From HK1 sp965204915 (GTDB lineage Bacteria; Pseudomonadota; Gammaproteobacteria; HK1): 64,000 nt of DNA. Both the position numbers and the translations under genes were made by a program. The notes under the pieces were generated by a model that was not told the origin of the DNA, made no database searches, and was given only the letters and a program-made list of their open reading frames with translations. This document shows, piece by piece, positions 1 through 8,306 of the stretch; position 1 is the first letter of the stretch; every line of letters begins with the position of its first letter. The stretch lies in the NCBI GenBank assembly GCA_965204915.1, contig OZ242023.1, forward strand, positions 3,534,001 to 3,598,000, written 5' to 3'.

Positions 1-109
1 CGGGGATCCCGAGCCGGGCGCTCAGCACCTCGAAGGGCTCGATGGGCGCGTACTCCTCCAGATCCACCAGATGCGGGTTGAGCAGGGTGCGGTAGAGCGG
101 CGGGTTCAT
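1..109 (-). CDS. HisC-like aminotransferase, N-terminal fragment
   Basis: Only the first 36 codons are visible; the gene runs off the left edge. The start codon is the CAT at 107-109. The visible stretch contains LEEYAPIEPFEVLSARLGIP, which matches the usual N-terminus of histidinol-phosphate aminotransferases, just ahead of their DANENP motif. By family these are PLP enzymes of histidine biosynthesis acting in the cytoplasm. The catalytic lysine and substrate residues lie outside the window, so a related class II aminotransferase is possible. Confidence 0.5.
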   Translation of the reverse strand, partial: MNPPLYRTLLNPHLVDLEEYAPIEPFEVLSARLGIP

Positions 110-323
110 CCGCGGTCGGGGGAGGCGGGGCGGTCGCAGGTGACGGGGCGGGTAGCATAGTCGCGGCGGCGCACGGGCGCATCCGCGCCGACGTTGGCGG
201 GGAACGACCAGGGCGGGCAGGACGCCCGCGCTCCCAGGACGCGCCGCTCCCGGGGATCCGGCATCGGGGAACCGGCAGCCGGGCGGCGGACAATTCTTCG
301 TCGTTTTGTCGAAGACTTCACGG

Positions 324-476
324 CTCAAGTTTCGGGATTCGCCGACCGAAATGGATTCCCGCTTTCGCGGGAATGACGGCCAGCCTGAAAACAACGCGTC
401 TCGCTGAAATGACGTCATTCCCGCGAAAGCGGGAATCCATCGCCTGATTCAGGCATTTTGAATCCCGAAACTTGAG
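324..476. repeat. MITE-like palindromic element, copy 1
   Basis: A 153-bp element begins CTCAAGTTTCGGGATTC and ends with its inverted complement. Inside are two inverted hairpins of the type ATTCCCGCTTTCGCGGGAAT. It is flanked by a 7-bp direct repeat TTCACGG (317-323 and 477-483), the footprint of a transposition event. Two more copies lie at 54931 and 59149. It carries no gene and must have been mobilised in trans. The rest of the 110-632 gap shows no gene I can support. Confidence 0.85.
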
Positions 477-632
477 TTCACGGGTAAGGGAGTATCCCCT
501 CCATCATGCTCCGGGTGGATCCGAAGGAGAGGTTGCGGAGCGCCGTGACGCCTCTCTCCCCGGCAACCTGCGCTATCATCTCCGCCGGCCTCACGCTCGC
601 GGGGAGCGGCATGGAGCCGAACCGCCAATCCC

Positions 633-1280
633 ATGAATTCCATGTTCGATCCTCTGTTGTCCGTCACCCGTGACGCGGTTCGGGACGCCGCCCGAGCCGC
701 AGCCTGTCCCGGGATCACCGTCCTGGACCGCCTGCTGAGCCGGCCGCTCGCCCCGAGGGCGGTCGAGCCGGCGCAGGTCCCGGTGGTCCCGGACTGGCTG
801 GAGGCGGCGGTGCAGGCCGCGGCCACACCCCGCGAACGCACGCTGGCCGATGCCCTGCTCGCAGCATCGCCGTCGCTGCGGTGGATCGCGCCGTATCGGC
901 CCGGCGACGGGGCGGATGCACTGGCCGCGGGCTACGCGGTGACCATGCTGGTGGGTACGGGCAGACCGCCCCGTCCCGGCTACCAGATGCCTTTCGTGAA
1001 TCCGGACGTGCTCGTCACGTTCACCCTCCAGGCCCCCGGCCTCTTCTATCCCTTGCACCGGCACAAGGCGCGGGAGATCTACCACGTCATCTCGGGGGTC
1101 GCGGAATGGCGGCGGGACGGCGAGTCCTGGCGGCGGCGCCTTCCCGGCGAATGGTTCTTCCACACGAGCGATCAGGGCCACGCCATGCGCACCGGCGACG
1201 AACCCCTCCTCGCCATGGCCGCGTGGATCGACCATCTGGACGCTCCGCCCCCGGTGCTGGAGACGGACGAGCCGGCGTGA
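633..1280 (+). CDS. DMSP lyase-family cupin protein
   Basis: A 215-residue protein with a C-terminal cupin barrel. The metal-site pattern is visible as H142, H144, E148, Y150 (LHRHKAREIYHVISG) and H183 (DQGHAM). This arrangement and the closing stretch HAMRTGDEPLLAMAAW match the DMSP lyase family (DddL/DddQ/DddW type), which cleaves dimethylsulfoniopropionate to dimethyl sulfide and acrylate. The length is usual for DddL. ATG 645 is an alternative start. The stop overlaps the next gene by 4 bases (GTGA), so the two are probably translationally coupled. The fold is clear; the substrate is an inference, because this family contains members without proven lyase activity. Confidence 0.7.
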   Translation: MNSMFDPLLSVTRDAVRDAARAAACPGITVLDRLLSRPLAPRAVEPAQVPVVPDWLEAAVQAAATPRERTLADALLAASPSLRWIAPYRPGDGADALAAGYAVTMLVGTGRPPRPGYQMPFVNPDVLVTFTLQAPGLFYPLHRHKAREIYHVISGVAEWRRDGESWRRRLPGEWFFHTSDQGHAMRTGDEPLLAMAAWIDHLDAPPPVLETDEPA

Positions 1281-2095
1281 AGCCGTGGCAAGGCTCGCTG
1301 TCGCTCGCATTCGAGCGGCGCGGCGCCCGTACCGTCCTGGCCCGCAACCGCCACCACGGGCCGATTCTGGTGCAGTCCCCGTTCGATCCCGGAGACGGCG
1401 CCTGCCACGTCTACGTCCTGCATCCGCCGGGCGGGCTCGTGGGCGGAGACCGGCTCACCCTCGACGTGCAGGCGGGCAGGTCGGCGCGGGCGCTCCTCAC
1501 CACGCCCGCCGCAACGAAGTTCTACCGCACCGGCGGCCCCTGGGCGCGGCAGGCGCAGACGGTGCGCGTCGCCCCCGGCGCCGCCGTCGAGTGGCTGCCC
1601 CAGGAGAACCTGTACTTCGCGGGCGCCCGCGCCGGCGTCCGAACCCGGATCGAGCTGGACCCCGCGGCGCGCTTCATCGGCTGGGAGAGCTGGTGCGCCG
1701 GCCGGCCCGCCTGCCGGGAGCGGTTCGACCGCGGGACGCTCCACCAGACGCTCGAAGTCTTCGTCGCGCAACGCCCGGCCCTGGTCGAGCGCCTGCATCT
1801 GGCCGGCGGAGGCGAAGCGCTCGACGCCCCCTGGGGACTCGCTGGATTCGCGGCGGCGGCGGTGGCCGTCGCCTACCCCGGCGGGGGCCTCCTCGATCTT
1901 GCACGAGACTTCAACCGGCGGGGCGCCCCCACCCCCGGGAGGGCCGGGGCCACCGTGGTGGACGACCTGCTGGTGGTCCGGGCGCAGGCGCCCGGCATCT
2001 CCGGACTGAGGCGGTGGCTCCACGGCCTGTGGGCGGAGCTGCGCCCGCCGCTGCTGGGGGCGGAGCCGCGCCCGCCTCGCATCTGGGCGACCTGA
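1277..2095 (+). CDS. ureD: Urease accessory protein UreD (orphan)
   Basis: A 272-residue UreD/UreH-type protein. The family signatures are the N-terminal VLHPPGGLVGGDRL, TTPAATKFYRT and WLPQENLYFAGA. UreD helps UreF and UreG load nickel into apo-urease. I place the start at the GTG overlapping the stop of the cupin gene; it gives the normal family length. Urease operons usually continue with ureABC, but here a cytochrome b561 gene follows after 171 bases, so the structural genes must be elsewhere, lost, or upstream on a rearranged locus. Pairing of ureD with a DMSP-lyase-type gene is unusual. Confidence 0.9.
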   Translation: MKPWQGSLSLAFERRGARTVLARNRHHGPILVQSPFDPGDGACHVYVLHPPGGLVGGDRLTLDVQAGRSARALLTTPAATKFYRTGGPWARQAQTVRVAPGAAVEWLPQENLYFAGARAGVRTRIELDPAARFIGWESWCAGRPACRERFDRGTLHQTLEVFVAQRPALVERLHLAGGGEALDAPWGLAGFAAAAVAVAYPGGGLLDLARDFNRRGAPTPGRAGATVVDDLLVVRAQAPGISGLRRWLHGLWAELRPPLLGAEPRPPRIWAT

Positions 2096-2266
2096 TCGGC
2101 GACCGGCGCGGACGCTTTTGCCGGCTGCGTTGCATGGCCTCCGGTGTCCGGAAGGCGATGCGAAACACGCCCGCGCAGCCTTCAGGGCGACAGGCCCGTT
2201 GAGGCACGAAGGCACGGTGCTGCTGTGCGACACTCACGCCCATCCGCCCGCCCGGGGTCCGTCGCC

Positions 2267-2806
2267 ATGTGGAGAAACACCGGGAACCGCTACGGGCTCA
2301 CGACCAAGCTGCTGCACTGGTCGGTCGCGGTCCTGATCCTCGGGCTCGTCTGGCTCGGGTGGTACATGGTCGATCTGACCTATTACGACGCCTGGTACAA
2401 CGACTCGCTCGCATGGCACAAGGCATTGGGAATCGTCGCGCTCGTCCTGGGGGCGGTGAAGATCGCCTGGACGGTGCATTCGCGGCCTCCGGCCTACGTC
2501 GAATCGCTGGGACGGTGGGAGCGGGCCGCGGCCACCGCCGTCCATCACCTCTTCTACGTGATGATGGTGCTGATCCCGCTCACCGGCTACCTCGTCTCGA
2601 CCTCGGAAGGCGAGGGGATCGACCTGTGGGGGTGGTTCACGGTGCCCGCCGTGGTCGTCGCGGGGGAGGGGATGCGGGATCTCGCGATCGAGGTGCACTA
2701 CTGGTGTGCATACGGAACGGGCGTCCTCGCGGTCGGGCACGCCGCCGCCGCGCTCAAGCACCAGCTCCTGGATCGGGACGGCACGTTGCGGCGGATGCTG
2801 TGGTGA
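2267..2806 (+). CDS. Cytochrome b561
   Basis: A 179-residue inner-membrane protein with four hydrophobic helices and the histidines expected to bind two b-type haems: H17 (LLHWS), H51 (AWHK), H93/H94 (VHHLFY) and H144/H158 late in the chain. The family moves electrons between quinol and periplasmic or membrane acceptors. The start MWRNTGNRYG is typical; an upstream in-frame extension to 2144 looks non-coding. It follows ureD but is not obviously part of its function. Confidence 0.9.
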   Translation: MWRNTGNRYGLTTKLLHWSVAVLILGLVWLGWYMVDLTYYDAWYNDSLAWHKALGIVALVLGAVKIAWTVHSRPPAYVESLGRWERAAATAVHHLFYVMMVLIPLTGYLVSTSEGEGIDLWGWFTVPAVVVAGEGMRDLAIEVHYWCAYGTGVLAVGHAAAALKHQLLDRDGTLRRMLW

Positions 2807-3090
2807 ACGGTCCGCCCGCACCCTGCGTCTCCGGCATCAGCCGCGGGAGCCCACCGGCAGCGGCCATGGGCCAGGCGCCGGAGGGCGGAATCCTTTGCAG
2901 GGCACGATGACCGGGATCGGCGATCGGCCCATCCTTCGGCTCCTCGGCAATCAACCGGCCCCGGCAGCTTCCGGGTGGCCATCGTCCTGTTCGGGCCATT
3001 CGACGACCCCATTCGACGACCGTTGCGTCACGGGACCTCATTCAACATCGTCGTGAACCGTCCTCCGAGTACGTCGCGCACGATCCGTGC

Positions 3091-3119
3091 TTGGATCGGC
3101 GAGCCGCATTCGTGACAAT
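3091..3119 (+). promoter_or_regulatory. Promoter for acyl-CoA dehydrogenase
   Basis: TTGGAT, 17 bases, GACAAT. The same elements with the same spacing recur at 4476-4504, embedded in a ~40-bp stretch that is about 80% identical. The two copies face functionally related genes, which supports a real promoter. The remaining bases of the 2807-3197 gap show no gene. Confidence 0.55.
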
Positions 3120-3197
3120 CGCCCGCGGTTCGGGATTCCGTCACCGCCATCCCGTCCCTCCATCCGCCATTCGCTGCCGAGGCGCCAGCCCGCCGCC

Positions 3198-4358
3198 GTG
3201 ACCGAGAGCATCCGTTTCGAGTTCTCCCCGCTGCCCGAATCGGTCGAGCCGTTACGGGTGCGGGTGCGCGAGTTCCTCGCGCGCGAGCTCGATGCCGGGA
3301 CCTTCGCGGCGGGTCTCGGCCCGGGGATCAACCGCCATTCGCCGGAGTTCAGCCGGCGCTGCGGGGAGGAGGGGTTCATCGGCATGACCTGGCCCGCGCG
3401 CTACGGCGGGGGCGAGCGGAGCTTTCTCGAACGTTACGTGGTGACCGAGGAGATGCTGGCGGCGGGGGCGCCGGTATGGGCGCACTGGGTCGCCGACCGC
3501 CAGAGCGGCCCGATGCTCATGCGCTACGGAAGAGAGGAGGTGCGCGACGCGATCCTGCCGCGCATCGTCGCCGGCGAGTGCTGTTTCTGCATCGGGATGA
3601 GCGAGCCGGACTCGGGCTCCGACCTCTACTCCGCCAAATGCCGGGCCGAGCCCGTGCACGGAGGGTGGAAGGTCGACGGACGCAAGATCTGGACGAGCAA
3701 CGCGCACCGCTCGCACTACATGATCGCGCTGCTGCGCACCTCCCCGCCGGCCGCCGGGAACCGCCGCCACGGCCTCACCCAGTTCCTCGTCGCGATGGAT
3801 TCGCCGGGCATCGAGGTCCGCCCGATCCGCAACCTGACCGGCGACTCGGATTTCAACGAGGTCGTGTTCGACGACGTCTTCGTGCCCGAGGCGCACCTGA
3901 TCGGCGAGGTCGATGGCGCGTGGAAGCAGGCCGCGAGCGAGCTCGCCTACGAGCGCAGCGGGCCGGAGCGCTTCCTCGAGACCATCTTCGTGCTCTACGA
4001 GCTGGCGCGCGCCGCCGGCGAGACCCCGGACGACCGGATGGCGGAGGGGCTCGGACGCCTCGTCGCCGAGCTGTCCACCCTGCGCAACATGTCGATTTCG
4101 GTGGCCGGGATGCTCGAAGCGGGGAAGCTGCCGGACGTGGAGGCGGCGGTGGTGAAGGAGCAGGGCACGAACTGGGAGCAGGCGCTCCCGGCCCGCGCCC
4201 GCGACCTCGCCCCGCGCGCATACGTCGATCCCGGCAACCGGATCGACTTCGAGGAGGTGCTGCGCTACGCGACCCTCATCGCCCCCAAGCTCACCATCCA
4301 GGGCGGAACGCGCGAGATCCTGCGCGGCATCGTGGCGCGGGGCCTGGGGTTGCGCTGA
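3198..4358 (+). CDS. Acyl-CoA dehydrogenase
   Basis: A 386-residue flavoprotein of the acyl-CoA dehydrogenase family. Visible signatures are FIGMTWPARYGGGERS, CIGMSEPDSGSDL (FAD/substrate loop), KIWTSNAHRSHYM and the C-terminal QGGTREILRGIVARGLGL. It would introduce a trans double bond into an acyl-CoA and pass electrons to ETF. The GTG start at 3198 gives normal length; upstream in-frame codons to 3087 overlap the promoter and are rejected. The base or substitute for the catalytic glutamate is not certain, so substrate range is unknown. The next gene, an acyl-CoA synthetase, shares the same type of promoter and suggests one acid-degradation route. Confidence 0.9.
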   Translation: MTESIRFEFSPLPESVEPLRVRVREFLARELDAGTFAAGLGPGINRHSPEFSRRCGEEGFIGMTWPARYGGGERSFLERYVVTEEMLAAGAPVWAHWVADRQSGPMLMRYGREEVRDAILPRIVAGECCFCIGMSEPDSGSDLYSAKCRAEPVHGGWKVDGRKIWTSNAHRSHYMIALLRTSPPAAGNRRHGLTQFLVAMDSPGIEVRPIRNLTGDSDFNEVVFDDVFVPEAHLIGEVDGAWKQAASELAYERSGPERFLETIFVLYELARAAGETPDDRMAEGLGRLVAELSTLRNMSISVAGMLEAGKLPDVEAAVVKEQGTNWEQALPARARDLAPRAYVDPGNRIDFEEVLRYATLIAPKLTIQGGTREILRGIVARGLGLR

Positions 4359-4475
4359 GCGCCGGGACAAGCCCGCGAGCACATGCCAGCGCGGAGCCTC
4401 CCCCCGTGGAACCTGCTCCCGCGGAAGCAGGGGTGCAAGCGGGGGAATGACGGCGCTGAGGTCACGCGCCCGCGC

Positions 4476-4504
4476 TTGGATCGGCACACCGCTTTCGTGA
4501 CAAT
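4476..4504 (+). promoter_or_regulatory. Promoter for acyl-CoA synthetase
   Basis: TTGGAT, 17 bases, GACAAT, the partner of the element at 3091-3119. It lies 37 bases upstream of the start codon at 4541. Confidence 0.55.
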
Positions 4505-4540
4505 CGCCCGCCGATCCTCGTGCCCCCGCTGCCTGGGACC

Positions 4541-6916
4541 ATGCCGAACCTCGACGCCCTCTTCCGGCCCCGCTCCATCGCCCTCGTCGGCGCCTCACCG
4601 GACAACACCATCATCCGCGGGCGGATCGTCGAGGCGGTGGCCCTGTACGGCTTCGACGGACCGCTGTACGCGGTGAGCCGCAGCCACGGGGAGATCCGCG
4701 GCATCCCCTGCTACCGCAGCATCGAGACGCTGCCCGGGCCGGTGGATCTCGCGATCGTCACCATCCCCGCCGAGCACGTCGCCGCGTCGTTGCGGGCGTG
4801 CGGGAGGATCGGGGTGAAAGCGGCGGTCGTGATCAGCTCCGGGTTCGGCGAGGAGCGGGGCGAGGCCGGGGCGGAGCGCCAGCGCGAGGTCGCCGGCATC
4901 GCGCGGGAGTTCGACATGGCGGTCCTCGGCCCCAACGCGGAGGGGTTCCTGAACGCCCGGATGCCGCTCGCGGCGACGTTCAGCCCGGCCGTGGTCCACG
5001 TGGAGAACGGGCTCCGGCCCGAGGCGAGCCGCGCGCGGGGGATCGCCGTCGTCTCCCAGAGCGGCGGGGTCGGCTTCTCCTTCTTCCACCGCGGCCGGCC
5101 CAAGGCGCTGGACTTCAGCTTCGTCGTGAGCATGGGGAACGAAGCGGGGCTCGACGCGATGGACGTCGCCGGCTACCTGGTCGAGGACGAGGAGACCGCG
5201 GTGGTCCTCGCCTTCCTCGAAGGCGTCCGCGCGCCGGAGAAGCTCCTTCGGGTGGCTACGCGCGCCGCCGGGCTGGGCAAGCCGCTCGTCGTCGCCAAGG
5301 TGGGGCGCTCGGAGGCGGCAGCCGCGGCGGCGGCCTCGCATACCGCGTCGCTGGCCGGGTCGGCGCGCGCGTACGACGCGGTGTTCCGCCGCTACGGCAT
5401 CCTGCCCGGCGAGGACCAGGACCACATGGTGGACGTCGCGGCCGGGTTCGCCTTCTTCTCCGGGCGCCTGCCGAGGGGGACACGGGTCGGGATCCTGACT
5501 CCGTCCGGGGGCGCCGGGGCGTGGCTGGCCGACGTCTGCGCGCTGCACGGGCTCACGGCGCCGCCGCTCGACGCCGGGACCCGCGCCGCCCTCGACCGGA
5601 TGCTTCCGGCCTACGGGGCGTCCCGCAATCCGGTGGACGTGACCGCGCAGGTGATCTTCACCCTCGGGTACGCCCCCGCGCTGGAACTGATGGCGCGCGC
5701 GCCGGGCATCGACGCGGTGCTGGTCGCGGGCTCGCTCTCCCATGCCCGGTACATCGAGCGGGACATGGAGAACCTGATCCGGATCGGCGCGAGCGTGGAC
5801 AAGCCGGTGATCTTCTGCGGCTACACCCGCGCCGACCCGCACGCGGTGGCGCTTCTCGCGCGGGCGGGGTTCCCCTGCACGACGAGCATGGCGAACGCGG
5901 CGAAGACGATCCGCGCGATGCACGAATACCGTGAATTCCTCGAACGGGTGGGGAGCGCAGGACGGTGGCCGGTCGGTGCCGATGACGGTGGGGATGAGGG
6001 TGGGGATGAGGGCAAGCTGCCGATCGCCGGCGGTATACGCCCTCGGCCCGCACGCGACGGCGACAGCGGGGAAACGGCGGCGCTGCCGGGCACCGGCGGC
6101 GCGCATCCGCGGCTGGCCCGCACCCGCGAGGACGGAGAGGAAGCCGGGTTCCCGGTCGCAAGCGGCGCGCGTCCGCTTCCGGCGCCCGCCGACGGATCCC
6201 TCGCGCGGTCGTTGCGCGAGGCCGCCCCGGTGATGTGCGAGCACGATGCGAAGAGGCTGCTCTCGGCGCACGGCATCGAAGTTCCAGCCGGCGGTCTCGC
6301 TGCCGACGCCGGCGAAGCGGCGCGCATCGCGTCCGCGCTCGGCGGGCCGGTGGCGATGAAGGTGCAGTCGGAGGATCTCCCCCACAAGACCGAATCCGGC
6401 GGCGTCGCCCTGGGCGTGGCAGGGGAAGCCGCGGTACGCGAGGCGTTCGGGCGGATCATGGAGAGCGCCCGCGCGTATGCGCCGGACGCAACCCTCAAGG
6501 GCGTGCGGGTGGAGCGCATGGCCGGCGCGGGGGTCGAGATGATCGTCGGCGTGAGCCGCGACCCCGACTTCGGCCCGATGCTCGCGGTCGGGACCGGCGG
6601 GGTGTTCGTGGAGGTGCTCGACGACGCCGTTCTGTCGCCGGTCCCCGTCGATGCCGCGGAGGCCCGCGAGATGTTGCGCGGACTGCGCGGGCGGCGGCTG
6701 CTCGACGGCGTGCGTGGCGCCCCGCCGGCCGATACGGACGCGCTCGTCGCACTGCTTGTCGCGGTGTCGGAGTTCGCGGCGGCGGCGGGCGGTGCGCTGG
6801 AGGCGCTCGACCTGAACCCGGTGATCGTCCATCCCCGCGGGCAGGGGGTGACCGTGGCCGATGCCGGCATCGTCACCGGTGTCGCGCGCCCGGCCGCGGC
6901 GGCGCGCAACCCGTAG
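4541..6916 (+). CDS. ADP-forming acyl/acetyl-CoA synthetase, fused subunits
   Basis: A 791-residue protein of the NDP-forming acyl-CoA synthetase superfamily. Domains in order are a CoA-binding Rossmann domain (about 1-135, starting LFRPRSIALVGASPDN), a CoA-ligase domain (about 145-465, with QSGGVGFSFFHRG), and an ATP-grasp domain (about 575-785, with GGPVAMKVQSEDLPHKTESGG). It would interconvert an organic acid plus ATP and CoA with acyl-CoA plus ADP. The catalytic phospho-histidine of this family is usually in the ligase part. A Gly/Asp/Pro-rich linker of about 100 residues (about 475-570) separates the two halves and is longer than usual. Start chosen at MPNLDALFRP. Confidence 0.88.
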   Translation: MPNLDALFRPRSIALVGASPDNTIIRGRIVEAVALYGFDGPLYAVSRSHGEIRGIPCYRSIETLPGPVDLAIVTIPAEHVAASLRACGRIGVKAAVVISSGFGEERGEAGAERQREVAGIAREFDMAVLGPNAEGFLNARMPLAATFSPAVVHVENGLRPEASRARGIAVVSQSGGVGFSFFHRGRPKALDFSFVVSMGNEAGLDAMDVAGYLVEDEETAVVLAFLEGVRAPEKLLRVATRAAGLGKPLVVAKVGRSEAAAAAAASHTASLAGSARAYDAVFRRYGILPGEDQDHMVDVAAGFAFFSGRLPRGTRVGILTPSGGAGAWLADVCALHGLTAPPLDAGTRAALDRMLPAYGASRNPVDVTAQVIFTLGYAPALELMARAPGIDAVLVAGSLSHARYIERDMENLIRIGASVDKPVIFCGYTRADPHAVALLARAGFPCTTSMANAAKTIRAMHEYREFLERVGSAGRWPVGADDGGDEGGDEGKLPIAGGIRPRPARDGDSGETAALPGTGGAHPRLARTREDGEEAGFPVASGARPLPAPADGSLARSLREAAPVMCEHDAKRLLSAHGIEVPAGGLAADAGEAARIASALGGPVAMKVQSEDLPHKTESGGVALGVAGEAAVREAFGRIMESARAYAPDATLKGVRVERMAGAGVEMIVGVSRDPDFGPMLAVGTGGVFVEVLDDAVLSPVPVDAAEAREMLRGLRGRRLLDGVRGAPPADTDALVALLVAVSEFAAAAGGALEALDLNPVIVHPRGQGVTVADAGIVTGVARPAAAARNP

Positions 6917-6984
6917 CGGAAGCGCCTCGCCCCCGGCGATCATCCGAGCCGGGTTGGGTGGGTTTGTCGATGTGGTACCGCCGC

Positions 6985-7434
6985 CTACCGATTCAGGGTC
7001 GGCCCAGGGACCGGCTCCTCGGCCCGTATGTCGAGGTCCGGCAGGATTGTCTGCGGCTTGAACACGACCCGGTAATGCGCGGCCGAGACGTCCTTGGGCT
7101 CCACCTGCTCGACGATGTAGGTGACGTTGTCGGACAAGCCCAGGAAGTGCTTCTTGAACGCATCTTCCCCGGTCTTGCACGTCACCTCGAGCTGCCCGTC
7201 CATCGCGTCGGCCTTGATACTGCACCGCCCTTCGATAGTGAGCATGTAGCCCCCGGTGATACCGTTGTAGAATACGATGCGCCGGTCCACCTCGAACTGG
7301 TCGCTCGCCTTCGAGAGGTTCCGCGAAGCTATCTCCGCGTCGGTGCATCCTGCCAGCACCGCAACCAGGCCCAAAGCGAGCCCTCCGCTTCCTGCCTTTG
7401 TCGCCTTCACTCCCGTCACCGTTTTCTCCTTCAA
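6985..7434 (-). CDS. Phage-type beta-sandwich lipoprotein
   Basis: A 149-residue protein with a lipoprotein signal: hydrophobic stretch then LAGC with the lipidated cysteine at residue 30. The mature part (FEVDRRIVFYNGITGGYMLT, KKHFLGLSDNVTYIVEQVEP) resembles small lipoproteins common in phages and prophages. Its role is not known to me; members are called lipoprotein or hypothetical protein. It and the next small genes look like a prophage remnant. Confidence 0.6.
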   Translation of the reverse strand: MKEKTVTGVKATKAGSGGLALGLVAVLAGCTDAEIASRNLSKASDQFEVDRRIVFYNGITGGYMLTIEGRCSIKADAMDGQLEVTCKTGEDAFKKHFLGLSDNVTYIVEQVEPKDVSAAHYRVVFKPQTILPDLDIRAEEPVPGPTLNR

Positions 7435-7702
7435 CCCACTGAGAGTCGTCTACCGGAAAGCGCTACCACCGCACCTTATGTTGTCGCCCGGCCGCCGGGT
7501 AGGCCAGATAACCGGCACACACGTGCTACCGCGCCCTTCTGGTAGATGGTTTGCCGGCCTCTGGCCGGCCAGCGTACTGCATCGGGTTTTGGCGTCCCGT
7601 CCCGGTGGTCACCCCCCTCTTTACTCCACCCGCCCGGTCAGCAGGACGTACCGCGGATCGCCCAGATTCTCCGTCTGCACGTATCCGGCGCTCCGGATCG
7701 CG

Positions 7703-7731
7703 GGTCTATCCCCGCGTGTGCGGGGGAACCG
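7703..7731 (-). repeat. Isolated type I-E-like CRISPR repeat
   Basis: On the minus strand this 29-mer starts GGTTCCCCCGCACACGCGGG and ends GATAGACCC. It has the hairpin (CCCCGC...GCGGGG) and 29-base length of type I-E repeats. Only one copy is present; 32-33 bases either side there is no second repeat, and no cas gene is in the window. It interrupts the reading frame of a small phage-like gene. Confidence 0.6.
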
Positions 7732-7867
7732 GCGCGGCGGCGGAGCCCGTCTCCACCAGGACGATCTCCCCGCCCTGGGGCTCGACGGTGTACTCGGTCC
7801 CGGCGGTCCAGGACGCGGCTGCGCCGACGTCGGTCGGGGCGGCGGTGAGGGAGACGGCGCCAGTCAT
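7706..7867 (-). pseudogene. Phage-like small protein cut by CRISPR-like repeat
   Basis: The 47-residue native part (MTGAVSLTAAPTDVGAAASW then TAGTEYTVEPQGGEIVLVET) resembles short phage head or fibre-associated proteins with an alternating-strand pattern. It ends in a stop codon supplied by the repeat at 7703-7731. Beyond the repeat, in another frame, the tail YVQTENLGDPRYVLLTGRVE ends at 7621. I cannot say whether the two halves were one gene. The stretch 7435-7620 contains nothing recognisable. Confidence 0.4.
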
Positions 7868-7983
7868 GCGCGCCTGTATACCCCGCGCGGGCGGACACGA
7901 TAGGCGAAAGCGTGTCCGCCCGCCGCGTTTTCGGGATACGATTGTCCCCATGTCCAGTGGGGCATGAACGGGGGCATCACGTC

Positions 7984-8220
7984 ATGAGTGACTGGTACAC
8001 CAATCCCTTGCTGTGGATTGGGGTCTTGAGCGCGGCGGCCGTGGTGATTGGGGCGATCTTCAGCATCGGCCAATGGAAGGGGCGGCTGGATGCGGACAGG
8101 TCTGCGCTGCGCAAGGACATTGATTCGGATCGGGTGACGATCCGGGATTTCATGGCCGAGATTCGAGCGGACATCAAGAGGATATTCGAGCGGCTGCCGC
8201 CTGCCTGCGCATTCCGGTGA
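7984..8220 (+). CDS. Small membrane protein, C-terminus cut by IS21
   Basis: A 78-residue protein starting MSDWYTNPLLWIGVLSAAAV with one transmembrane helix (about 8-28), then a charged stretch ending AEIRADIKRIFERLPP. Similar small proteins known to me continue past ERLPP, but here the IS21 end begins at 8206 and supplies the last residues and stop. Function unknown. It is probably a truncated prophage or membrane-sensor type gene. Confidence 0.55.
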   Translation: MSDWYTNPLLWIGVLSAAAVVIGAIFSIGQWKGRLDADRSALRKDIDSDRVTIRDFMAEIRADIKRIFERLPPACAFR

Positions 8221-8273
8221 AAGTGATCACCGATTCCGGTGGGAAAGTGATCAGCGAATCCGGTCAAAGTGAT
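8211..8273. repeat. IS21 left-end transposase-binding repeats
   Basis: Three units of about 23-25 bp of the form AAAGTGATCA-NN-G(A)ATTCCGGT run inward from the left end. They mirror the repeats at the right end and are presumably IstA binding sites. Confidence 0.7.
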
Positions 8274-8306
8274 CACCGGTCGGAGCGAAGCGACGCGGGA
8301 GTTGGA

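Noticed and set aside
7703..7731. CRISPR array
   Set aside because: Only one repeat is present, without a second copy at spacer distance and without cas genes, so I list it as an isolated repeat.
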